Below, one piece after another: positions 1 through 10,389 of a DNA stretch of 64,000 nucleotides. This stretch comes from Kudoa neothunni (taxonomy: Eukaryota > Cnidaria): the NCBI GenBank assembly GCA_964304625.1, contig OZ199840.1, positions 62,001-126,000 on the forward strand, in the 5' to 3' direction. The first letter of the stretch is position 1. Every line of letters starts with the position of its first letter. Below the pieces are notes generated by a model. It saw only the letters and a program-made list of their open reading frames with translations, had not been told where the DNA came from and made no database searches. A program made the position numbers and the translations under genes.

Positions 1-1078
1 ATATAACTTCAATAATTTGTTATTTATTCGAAAGTTCCGCATCATTTGTCAATAAATGTTAACTTTTATTTGGAAGGTGTAAAAATTTCAGCTACTTAAA
101 AAATAAATACATCGGATGCTACATGGAATGAGTTAGAGTTTTTTTAACGAAATAGACATTTATCGGCAAAATGGTAGTTTAAATAGGGAAGTTCGATCAA
201 ATATACTTCGAAAACTTAGTCAAGCATACTTAATTTTAAGTCTCCACGAGCTCACCTATGCATTAAAAGCTGTTTTAATTCTGTTAAACTTTGAATTTCA
301 CATATATTCATAAAATTTATCTTTCTTCTTTTAATTAAATTTTTAAAAATAATATTTAATTTTAATCCTTTTTTGGATGTTTTAAATCCGCCGTAAAGAA
401 GCAGATGTAATATCGCATTTTCTTTAAGAATTCTTGTCGTATCGCTCGATTTAGCGCTTATTTGTTTGAAGTGATTAAAATGTCATCACTTCAAAGTATA
501 ACGTTTGGCGAACTTAACGACTTCTGGAAAATTTAAACGCATTAGATGAAAGTTCAACGGATAAATTGAGTAATGAGCATATTTATTCAAAAATTCATAG
601 TGATAAAATTGATATTTGTAATCCCTGGCTCCAGGAGTCCACGGTGATCCGCAGAGGGTTAATTAGATTCTAAAATTACAATTCAAAGTTTATATATTCG
701 ATACAATACTTAATAATCGAGGAAAATCAATTCAATCAGATAAAAATGATTTCAAATTATAAATTTAATTTTAAAAAATATTAAGCCAACAAAATTAAAA
801 CTCTACAAAGTTTAGCAAATAAAAAGAATATTTTTTCAAATTTATAACGACCACTTTATACATACAGTATGTTTAATAAACATTCACGCACGCGCGAAAA
901 TCTCGATATAGATAATACTTATGAAATTTAATCAGAAATAACGCAATAATTTTTGTAATCCATTAAGTAATTGTGATTAATAAAAACTTAATATTTAAAA
1001 AATGTGAATTTTACGAATATTTATCTTCAAATTAACTGCAAACAATTTAAGCCAATAGTCAAACTTGAACAAATTAAC
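1..1078. other. no recognised gene; possible long intron or 3' continuation of GCP2
   Basis: AT-rich sequence without a convincing coding exon. The GCP2 reading frame reaches a donor-like site at 1078-1077 in phase 2. The family's remaining C-terminal half should lie at lower coordinates, but none of its motifs could be found here. Either a long intron begins and the gene continues beyond the window edge, or the gene is broken here. The other introns of this gene are nearly all about 50 nt, so a 1-kb intron would be unusual for it. Confidence 0.5.
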
Positions 1079-1421
1079 CTCAAATATGGCAATAATTTCT
1101 TCTCTTGGACCAACAACTGCAACAAACACGCACTAGCTTGATTGTGTGCATTTTCCACAATCGCCATGCAGGAACTGTATTCCTTGGTGAGTTGAATGGG
1201 TGAATTTGCATTTGTTTCACAGTCGAAATTTTTATCTACGCAATATTGTTCATATCAACGCGCCAATCAAAATAACCAACCAAACTGTCTTATAACGTTT
1301 ATATATTTTCCTGTGGATAGTATTTTATCTGCAATCTATCAAACAACAATAATTTAAATTAAATCAAATTAAATCAAATTAAATAATTAAATTAAATCCA
1401 AGTGGACTTATGTAAAGATAA

Positions 1422-1459
<38 letters not shown>

Positions 1460-3647
1460 GTTGAAGAAAGGATGGCGTTTTAGCCGAAGACAACACGTAT
1501 TTCTTCTCCCAAAACACATCATTCAACTCATCTTCGACATTATTCACAGTGACATCATTACTCTCAACCATAAACTTTTGTTAATATTAATTTTAGCGAG
1601 TTAAAAATTTAAAGACCTCATCATAGGGATCATAGATTAATCCTTCGTGTATCCACTTTTGAAGAGATTCAAAAAATGGTGCGCACGCTTTATCAAGTAA
1701 ATAAGTGAACAGTTCATTCGATATCCCCGCGCTATAATTATTAATGTGATTACACGCGTGAAATCATGTGCGCGACGTTTACCACTGAGAAAGTTGATAG
1801 GATTCGTAAAGAATATCGATCACTTTTTGAGCGGTTAAAGCTCCCTATTATATATTCAAAATGTCGCGCGCGCACACATTTGAATTTATACTTTGGACAA
1901 TTGTTTACATAACCGTTCCAGTGGTTGCAATTGATTAATGCAGCTGTGCGCATGTGTGGCCAAACATTGCAGCGTTAGTTGTTTCTAATTATGCTTTGCT
2001 TACAATTCGCAAAACCACCAAACAACTAACTTCTTTGTGCTGGCTTTCCAACTCACAAATATATGCCATATACTCCCTGAGTAAAGTTTCAATTGCTTCA
2101 GATAACGCCTGCGCAACTCGACCCTCGTAAAGTGGAGACACATCTAGACGCACGCACAGTTTAAATTTCAATTCAATTTTTCAACAATATTGAAATTACC
2201 ATTTATAAAACTGGATATAGTTTGAAAAGATCCCACCAACGGAATCACACTTGATACTAGCTCTTTAATAGACATGTCTATTAAATATACAAGTGTTAAA
2301 TGAGCCTGAGAGGAGATAATTAATTACCATACGAACTCGAAATTTTTAAAACCCAAGCATTGTTTTCATTGAACAGATGAATAAATTTGCCTTGTATTCC
2401 CTGTGTAATAAAAAAAATAAGAAGATGTTGAGAGATTAATAGAAATAGGCACTATAAAAAGAAATAATAAGTCTTCAATTGCCATTATTTCTTGAATATT
2501 GATATCCACGTCTTTAAGTTGTTGCTTTAATATTGTCTATATATATTTAGATATATATATATATAATTTAATAATGAGTAAAATAATTAAATGCTCTAAC
2601 AAGCGAGAATATAATACATTTGGGGTATTTCCCAAATAAAGTTGCTCTTCATCATCAAATTCTATCAACTGATATTTCATGTATTTTCTCGCCATAAACC
2701 ATGCAGGCAACTTTGGCATTTGCGTATGCTCGTGGGCATCGTCATGTTGTTGTTGATCGTCGCCCATTTTGATAGAGATATTCAATCTAGACATTTCTCT
2801 GTCAATCGTGGTGGTTGAGGTGCGAGACAATTTAGGTCTGTAATGATGAATGGATGAATCTCTCGATTGAATTTTAGTCTCAACTTGTGTGGAGCTGAAT
2901 GTCTGCTCTTGATGACCTCCACTCTTAGAAATAGAAGACTCTTGCAGTGGAATAGTGTCTTCAGATTCTGGGATCTGCTTGGAATCCATAACCACTTTAA
3001 CACTTTTCTAAGTGGAATTTGGATGTTGATAATGAAGAAAAGTGTGAATTAATTAATGAATCGAATTACGACTGCTCACGATACTAGAATCTTAAACTAA
3101 CAAACTCACCTTTATTAGAGGTGTAGATTTTTTATATCGTTTCCATGATTGGTTGGCGTCAATTTCAATACCATTCACATCGTTAGGGTGATGCTCTGTT
3201 GTTATAGGAAGTGTCGCAGATGGAATATTTTGTTGAAGATTGACTACCGCATTTGTTCGATTGTTAGTTGAGTTGTTGTTGCGATGTTCGTCATCCAACT
3301 CACTGCCCAGAACGTACAACAAATGCGGCTGATTTTGTATGTTCGATAGAAAATAAATCAACAAATTCGCGTAATGAATACTATATCGAGATCATTGTTA
3401 GAGGAGCTTAATGTCCAAAAATTACTCATCAACCAACAATTCTCGATACACACGACGCAACTCCTTTTTATTGATCTCTCCTTTGGAACACAAACAGTTT
3501 ATTGAATCACCCACCAAGTCCTTGTATTTATATTTTATGATATTAAAGCATTGCGAAAAATCTGCAGTTACCACATCGTAAGTAAATGTACCAACATTCT
3601 CCAAAAGAATGTCAGTATATGTGGTCGAATCTGGCCCTCCATCCAAT
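1079..3647 (-). CDS. TUBGCP2: gamma-tubulin complex component 2 (GCP2/Spc97 family), 5' and middle part
   Basis: GCP2 is a core subunit of the gamma-tubulin small complex that nucleates microtubules. Exons read (minus strand): <=3647-3426, 3380-3110, 3007-2618, 2524-2453, 2400-2328, 2277-2200, 2143-2031, 1984-1892, 1844-1783, 1731-1617, 1574-1458, 1335-1281, 1235-1079. All junctions keep frame (about 600 codons); most introns are 42-56 nt. Landmarks in GCP2 order: YTDILLENVGTF near the N-terminus; KLPAWFMARK; AIEDLLFLFI then GIQGKFI, where the GRIP1 region begins; DMSIKELVSSVIPLVGSF; GRVAQALSEAIETLLREY; APFFESLQKWIHEGLIYDPY; FWEKKYVL with PSFLQ; and ADKILSTGKYINVIRQF. The exon at 1574-1458 joined to 1335-1281 reproduces the family's PSFLQ...ADKILSTGKY block exactly. 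The start codon is unresolved: the first exon has no in-frame ATG and needs an upstream exon (3648-3790 holds a candidate ATG and GTAAGT donor). The C-terminal half is not visible. Family assignment is firm; intron ends are my inference. Confidence 0.88.
1424..1456. repeat. (TA)n microsatellite inside a GCP2 intron
   Basis: About 16 TA units lie just inside the donor of the 122-nt intron 1457-1336. This is the longest intron seen in the gene, and the repeat explains part of its extra length. A shorter TA tract near 2547-2565 sits in the intron 2617-2525. Confidence 0.9.
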
Positions 3648-4523
3648 CTTAATTAACTTATAATAATGCAGTTTGGTTTAAGTACTGCAAATTTGAAATT
3701 AGACTGTCTACAAGAGTTTGAATTTCCTCTCTTATCACCTCACTACTTACCATTGGTGCAATTTTACAATAAGCTTGGGCCTGCGCACAAGGCGGGTTTA
3801 TAGATTAGTTTAGTTTGTGTAGGTACTAATTCAATTTTTAGATGAAATATATATATTATTGATTGAGAGAATTTTTTTGAATATCTAATGTTTCGATTGA
3901 GATGTATTTTGATTGTAAATTTTTGTTATACGTTCTTATATATGTTGAGTTTCTGTTTAATATTTTTTTTGAAGGTGTATTTGGAAAATATGAACTTAAT
4001 TTTAAGGTCATTTATGCGTGTTCAGGGAAGATTAATAAATTCATTAACTTTAATATTGAAATATGAAGGGGGCGGATTAAATATAGTTGAACTTTCCAGA
4101 TTATTTATGAAATTTAAAAAATTATTTTCATAAATATAATTAATTAAGGGGATAATTGATAGATACAGCGTTGAATATAACAAGGAGAAATAAAATAAAG
4201 GTCTATTATAAAATGATAATTATGTTCTTATCAGTTTTGTTAGTATATTTATATTGAGGTGATTAATTATAATTAATATTTCTTAGATTGATTGTAATTT
4301 TTAGGACGAACTTTAGGATTTTGCTATTTTATACCTTAGTGGTATTATAATCACGTGAGGAAGAGAAATATTCATAAAAGACTAAAAATTTAATTATACT
4401 ATACTATTAAAAAACAAAAATAGTTATTTATAAATAAAAATGTTTTGAAAATATAACACTATTAGCTGTATAATCTAAATTTCTATGGTTAGATTTTAGG
4501 GTAATAATTCATAAATATAGGGT
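3648..4523. other. intergenic region between GCP2 and array copy A
   Basis: It contains the probable 5' end of GCP2 and the 3' flank of gene A. From about 4265 the sequence (ttagattgattgtaattttt onward) is the type-1 3' flank, also found beside copies C (about 21055), E (about 40330) and G (about 59620). A plus-strand open frame at 3888-4133 (81 aa, ATG start) is hydrophobic and AT-driven. Its segment YEGGGLNIVELSRLFMKFK faintly resembles the end of LINE reverse transcriptases, too weakly to call. Confidence 0.5.
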
Positions 4524-7500
4524 TTAATTTTTCTTCTTGAAAACCATGAAACCAATAGCACCCATGATCATAGCACCAATAGCTGCCACTGCAATTATTC
4601 TAAAATAATATTAGTTAAATTGTAGGAACATAATAAAGTAATACATGACCATGGTTTTAGAACTAAATAAAAAATTTAATTATTTTAAAAATATTAATTA
4701 ATAAACCTTGAACTGCTTTTGGCTCCTAAAAGTTACAATTTAAATTATTTTCGAAGTAATAATGCTTTACCTTGCTCAATCGTAGCCGTCCCATAAACTG
4801 TTTTATCGGTGGAACTGTACACAGTCAAGTGATAATTGTTGCCATCTGCTAATCCACTGATAGTGAATGATTTGCATGAAGGGTACGTTCTACATCCATT
4901 GTCATTTCGTCTCATGCATTTTTTAATAATTGCAATCGATTTGGTACTCGCATTACGTAATTCCCACTTACATTTGGATTTTTCATTAAGACTAGATGGT
5001 AGGGTGTTTTCTATAACAAATGATTCACCGTCCCTTGTTATGGTCACATATATTATTTTGTCGTTTTCTGTGGGATTCCCCTTTGGAGCGGCTATTTATT
5101 TTAAATATTAATATGATGATAATATCGAAAATATTTTTACTAGCTACTAAAGTAATTTCATTTCGCTCTGATTTTCCCACTGCAGTAATAGACACTTTAT
5201 ACTCTTCATTTGCATCATAGTCGTTGAATTTAATAGAACTGCACAATGGAAATGAGGAGCATGTGTTTGAATTGGCCGGGCTCGCAGTTGTATCGACTGT
5301 CGTAGTTGGAGTGACATCTGTATCAGTTTCAGTTTCAGTAGGGGTATTAGATTCAGCTCTTGCAATTTTTAATTCATTAATTTCTGATTTTAGACTTTGA
5401 ATTTGACTAGTACCAGTTTGTGGTTGGTCGGTATTAGAATTGGATTCGGCTGGTGAGCTTGGTGGAGTATTTTGAGTTTCTGGTGCAGCTGCCGGTGTCT
5501 GTGATGCTTCGCAGACGTAAACATCTTCAAACTCATCATCTTTTTTTATTTGGATTGTATAATGGCAAATGGCTTCTGGGACTTTTTTGGACAATTGTGC
5601 ATTTAATTCCAATCCTTGTTCAGTGTATTTTTGAGTTATTCTCAAGGTTGCCAGATCTAGATTGAGTTGAATAAGTTAATATTTTGATATATATACTCGT
5701 CGTAACATTTTCATATATGTGTTCCTTGTAATCCTTATCAGCAATGGCCTTAACGTCGTAAGAAGTGTTTGGTTCGAGATCAACAATAGTTATTGGTTCT
5801 CTACATCTTCCTCTACAGGGATTGGTTTCAGTACATTTAGCGGTGTAAAATGTATTTTTCCCAGTTGGACTTACGTAATACTCACAGTTTGGCTCTTCAT
5901 TTTTATTTGTCTTTGCGTCGCCTCCAATAGCAGTTAGTGTAGTGGTTGATTCTGTTTTAGTAGGGGCGGTTACTTGAAAATTTTTATTATCCTCATTATC
6001 TTGTAAATATTATTAGTTAAGTTAATATTAAATTTTTCGTTATTACTTGTTCTTATAAGTATTTGTTCTTTGAAGGAAGTTGGATCTGCTATGCCACTGG
6101 ATTCAATTTCGATGATGTACGGTTTTCCCGGAGCTAGCCTTTGAATTACTAATTTTTCGCAATCAGTTTTGCAATCATTAGTACTACCACCACTCTTTTT
6201 AGTGGCCGCGTCACACGTAGTGGTTGATGCAGTGTGTTTAATTTTGTCAGCAGAGTAATGCTTGAGCGTACAACTAGTGAATTTAGGTTCTGATGATGGA
6301 TTTAAAAATCTCCCATCAAACGTTAAACCTTGTTTCGTATAAACAGATAATAATCCAACTCCAGTCTCAGATATTGCTAAAAAATTTATAAATTAACATC
6401 GAATTAAATAAATTACGAAATTTTTTTTGAGAAAATCCATCTAAATCACTAAGAGAAGTTTTTGAAAGATCGTGATTTCTGGTTTGAATTAGAACATTAT
6501 ATATCTCTTTTTCTGCTGTTACAGTAAGCTCAACGTCTTTGCATGGTGCGTAACACTTTCCTGCAGTATTTCCACACTTTGATTCAAACGTATCAACCGA
6601 TGCCGCACTTTTACCGCCTTTAATATTGAAAACGCAGATTTCAGACGACAATGTCAAATCTGTAAATTTAAGAACAACTTGATTAGGAGCTCCTGTCTTT
6701 TTAATCACATAATACTGAGGCTCGTAAATGGCCATGTTATCCTTCATATATGCATTTGGCATATTATAGAAGAAGCTTGGATAATTCAGACACCTTACTT
6801 CATAATGTGGGATCAATAAATCAAATTCAACATCATTCTCTGTGTTGTCCGCGTCACATGTTCCTCCAGCGGTACCCGCGTTGAATTGTGCGTCTTTATA
6901 GTGAATTGAGCAACCAACTGGAGGGCAAGTTTTAGTTAAGAGTTTTAGTTTTTTGCTCCCATCAACAGATATTGTTGCTTGGGGATTTATCAGCAATGCT
7001 AAATTTAATGATGATTTACCGATTAAAAATTATTTCAATTACGTATGGCCAAACCAAATACTTTCCCACCTTTGGGATAAGTCTCAGCTTTGGCAGCATT
7101 CGTATCAGTACTATCGAATACATATATGTATTTTGTTCGTGGGGTGAGTTTATTATATGTTTCTTTACTAGCTTGACTATTGCAATCTATCACACATTTG
7201 GTGTTACTATTAGTACTATCGTACCCGGGACAGTTTTCGATTTCTACTAAGCCAGCTGCTGATGTTGAACCGAAACTGTTTGCGGATGCATTGGATATCA
7301 ATATACGACACTTTTTTCCAACGCCATAACTTGATCCGTCAAGTATATGTTTTACTTTATTTGATTTAGTAGCATCCTCGTATTCGATTTGGTATTTGAG
7401 TGTTGCTGTGGAAGTAGACGCAGCTGGAGTTCCCGATACTGTTGCATTTTTAATCATACAAAAGAATGCGATTTGAATGACTAATAAAAATTCATGATTG

Positions 7501-7553
7501 ATAATAAGAAAATAAATACATAAGAGGCAATGCAAAAATTTATCCATAGTCAT
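4524..7553 (-). CDS. Cys-modified fibronectin-III-like type I membrane protein, copy A (intact)
   Basis: Family not recognised by name. Exons: 7553-7043, 6998-6417, 6376-6047, 5999-5697, 5656-5141, 5091-4771, 4725-4707 (19-nt microexon), 4599-4524; total 2658 nt, 885 aa, no internal stop. All introns up to the microexon are phase 1, so the large exons are symmetrical modules. Residues 1-35 form a hydrophobic leader ending in KNAT, a glycosylation sequon. Six modules follow, about one per exon (exon 2 is nearly double size). Each has C-x3-C or C-x5-C (KCVIDC, KCYAPC, DCKTDC, PCRGRC, CSSFPLC, CRTYPSC) followed by a beta strand, a turn and the fibronectin-type Y-x-hydrophobic strand (RTKYIYVF, TSYDVKA, NNYHLTV). 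Exon 5 carries an inserted Ser/Thr/Pro-rich stretch. The microexon gives AKSSS; exon 8 gives the helix IIAVAAIGAMIMGAIGFMVF and tail KKKN. Probable role: surface receptor or adhesin (inference). Confidence 0.85.
4707..4725 (-). other. 19-nt coding microexon of copy A
   Basis: Sequence GAGCCAAAAGCAGTTCAAG between TTTTAG and GTTTATT. It completes a phase-1 codon upstream, adds AKSSS and leaves two bases that join exon 8 as AGA. It moves the phase from 1 to 2, linking the last extracellular module to the transmembrane exon. A matching microexon is present in all seven copies; in copy D it is one base longer. Confidence 0.82.
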
Positions 7554-7990
7554 ACTAAAAGGTAAAATAAAACAACAAATAGTACTGAATAAATGAATAC
7601 TATAATTAGCCGATACATGTATCGAATAAAAAACCTATTGAAACGACGATATACTTAAAGTCTTAATTCTTATTTACTATTAAATTAATAATTATGAATT
7701 TAATATAGTTATTAAAATGCTGAAAATTGCAAATTGAAACAATTATTTTATTATATAGCTCAAACAAATTCTATAATACTTATTATCTCTTGTTCAATCC
7801 GCCATAATAAAGGCAAGGAAAAAAATTAATGGGTGGAACCAACTCTTACTGGATTAAATAATGAGTTAAATAATGTTAAACTTCATAAACGATATTTACA
7901 TTGACGTCATGTAAGGTCATCCCAGGTATAAATAATATGAATAATTGGTAAAAATATTTATTCTTCTTCATTACGAATAAATAATCATCT
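7554..7990 (-). promoter_or_regulatory. conserved upstream block of copy A with CRE and palindrome
   Basis: Upstream (higher coordinates) of the ATG at 7553. It holds the perfect palindrome CGATACATGTATCG (7611-7624), a TATA-like TATATAA on the minus strand (7751-7757), and the full cAMP-response element TGACGTCA (7902-7909) followed on the plus strand by AAGGTCA, a nuclear-receptor half-site sequence (7913-7919). The same order and spacing recur upstream of copies B-F. Which site binds a factor, and where transcription starts, is inference. Confidence 0.55.
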
Positions 7991-8401
7991 AGATAAATAT
8001 AAATGTTGGCAGTGTCTATTGGCCCGAATAAATTGTTTTATTTAATTATCGAGCTTTTTATTATAGTAAATCTATTTTGTCTGACATAAAACAACTTGAA
8101 ATTGTTTACGTAATTTTATTTTCGAAGCATATCGGACAAAAATATTTTGTATAATGTAATAAGGTTTCGATTAAATGGTCCGAAAAAACTCATTTTATTG
8201 AGTTTATGAGTTATTTATTCAAATGAACATTCTTAGTTGTAATTTAATATGTAAGTATCTAAGTAATTAAAATTTTAAATTGTAACGCGCGTTAATTTTA
8301 TTGTATTTATCCCTTAATGGTGCAATACAAAATTATTCTAAAAAAATGTAAGATTTTTCATAAGAACACAATAAAGATAAAGTATGCAGTTGTTATTTTT
8401 C

Positions 8402-8890
8402 AAGATATTTGGTTATAATAAAAGAAAAAGTTTTTGAAGGATTTGTTCAATTTATGTTCACACAAATCGTACAGAAAAATGAATCGACGATGGATAATTA
8501 TATAGAAGCAACTACTGAGAAATGCAATTGTCCCTTTCGTCTTTGCATGGAACTGCCATGTCGTCACATTTTCTAGGTGCGGAAAAAACAAAACCTTCCT
8601 CTTTTTGATAAATGTTTGTGCTTGAAGAGATGGACAAGGGAGTATTTTGTTGAAAATTCTGAACTGGCCGATGTTTATGAAACAAATAATAGTTCATCAG
8701 AGAATGGTTTGATTGCTATAAATTCATTACCAAAAACTACTGTATATTCAGAGAATAGACAATTTAATGAAGCTACTAAATTGATGGAAGATGTAGCCGC
8801 AAGAATTTCAGAAAAAAACTGGATCTGATTATGAATATTGGATCAATAAACTGGATGATCAGAATAATTTTAATCCAGTTAAAGTTTTAA
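8402..8890 (+). pseudogene. C-terminal fragment of a SWIM-type MULE transposase
   Basis: A plus-strand frame beginning at VFEGFVQFMFTQI (about 8429) carries the SWIM zinc-finger pattern C-N-C...C-R-H (TEKCNCPFRLC then ELPCRHIF). It continues after one TAG codon as VRKKQNLPLFDK, KRWTREYF and an 83-aa open stretch (8577-8828). A one-base shift in an A run then leads to SDYEYWINKLDDQNNFNP. The motif order matches the SWIM finger and downstream arm of Mutator-like transposases. It is decayed. A second copy at 44165 shares the TAG and the A-run shift but lacks the SWIM part. Confidence 0.7.
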
Positions 8891-9686
8891 AACATAATTG
8901 TTTTTTGCAAAAATATTAATCAGGAAAATGAAAACACATTCCACATGTCAAAAATTTCATTCAATAATCCCTATACTCGGAATCATATCGCCCATTGTAT
9001 TTCCAATCTAAAGAAGTATTAAGTGTAGACAACAATCAAAAAACTATCCTTATTTAAAGCTAAAATATTTTATAGTATTTTTTATTAGATTACTGCGACT
9101 TCAACATTATTGCGAGACAATTATTACAATGTAATTTGTATCCGAGCGATACTACAGAACGTTAGCTTGAAATAATGACAAAATATTGTTTTTTAGTATT
9201 GAAAATCAAAATCAAAATCCTCTTGAATATGTAATAAGTCATAAATATATATTAAACATGCATTTATCAATTAAAAACTGTTTCATCAATGATCATTGTA
9301 ACCTTATGTACCGTAAACAATCGCATATTATAGGTCGCATCCAAATTTTTGGCGTGTAAATTGGGGGTTTTCAATAGACCTACAGATCGGTCGTTCTGGA
9401 ATTTTAGATGTTGAACGCCATCCATAAAAATAAATATTCTGTTGTATTTAGCTTCATTTAAAAAATCTTCTTGTAAATATTGGAATTCTTTTAAGATAAC
9501 TACAAATTAAAGACTATAAACATAATTAAAATAAAAGATTTTATTCCTTTATAATATGATCAGTTGTTATTAAATGTCAGCAGAACTAGACCCTGAGAAT
9601 TCATCATTATTATTATTATCACTTTCAGGATTCAGCAACAGTTGGTCGTTTGATATTACATTGTCATTAGTGACCATATCACAGTA
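8891..9686. other. type I spacer sequence, first copy
   Basis: No gene seen. The sequence from about 8930 recurs in the B-C (18660-19433), D-E (38280-39059) and F-G (57300-57999) spacers at high identity. An ATG-headed frame near 9176 (MTKYC...) is open only in some copies (38548-38799) and looks like chance. Confidence 0.7.
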
Positions 9687-10229
9687 CATTCAAACCCGAA
9701 TTATCCAGAAAATTTGGGGCCGGCGAGGTTCCAGATAACCGAACATAAACAATTTTGTTCTCGCGCGCATTTTTTAAATTTCTACTTAAAGGATTCTTTA
9801 CTTGATTAATAATCAATTTTTTACTATTTATATAATGAAATTTTTTAATTTCTTACACTTAAATTAAAAATGTTGACATATCTATTAATGAAGAATATGG
9901 AGACTTAAAGGAAAAATAATACATAATAATGGCAGTTTTTACACGTCTACAGAGGAGTAACCTATTTTTTTAAATAATAGATAATTAATTTTTGTTTATT
10001 ATATCTACAGGCATGTGTTTAGATATAGTAAAAATCCATATAAGAACCGGATGCTTAATTGAAATTTTAAAAGAAAAATTAATTAATAAATAACCTAGAA
10101 ATGCCTTTATTTTAAATATTGTATGGTATATATGCTACATTGTATATGTCATACGGTGATGGGTGCTACTTTTATTCGGAAATGTGATTAAACAATTATT
10201 CCGGTTTCCGGATAATCGAGATTCGGCTG
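9687..10229. mobile_element. Tigger/pogo-like MITE, 543 bp, TA target site
   Basis: Left end CATTCAAACCCGAATTATCC and, on the reverse strand, right end CAGCCGAATCTCGATTATCC match at 13 of 20 positions. Both are followed by (A/G)GAAA, both begin CA, and both sit beside TA (9685-9686 and 10230-10231). There is no coding capacity, as in a non-autonomous mariner/pogo-class element. The left end recurs in the type I spacers at 19434, 39060 and 58000, where the right end has been lost. Confidence 0.6.
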
Positions 10230-10389
10230 TAGTAATTCAACTCAACATCAGTTATGCCAGTTGTAATATTTTAATCATAAAACTCACTTTCCTTCATGCA
10301 CGAGTTTGGAGTACTTATGTCGGTTTTTCCGTCCTCTATCTCCTTTATACTTGAGAGAGACAATTCTTTATACAGAATATAACTTTCAT

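Noticed and set aside
3888-4133. 81-aa plus-strand open frame, possibly a LINE reverse-transcriptase tail
   Set aside because: Only one short stretch (YEGGGLNIVELSRLFMKFK) is suggestive; there is no catalytic motif and the composition is AT-driven.
4836-5111. Plus-strand frames opposite exons 5-6 (MLPSANPLIVNDLH..., MSLVEYFEFL...) that recur in every array copy
   Set aside because: They are antisense shadows of the conserved minus-strand exons, with no splice, promoter or independent support; they recur only because the exons do.
8124-8573. 450-bp insertion in flank A with a 6-bp target duplication ATTTTC
   Set aside because: The segment encodes the SWIM finger continuous with the downstream MULE frame, so deletion in the E flank explains it better.
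9176-9420. Small conserved gene in spacer I (MTKYCFLVL...)
   Set aside because: The frame is open only in some of the four paralogous spacers, and indels among copies are not in multiples of three.
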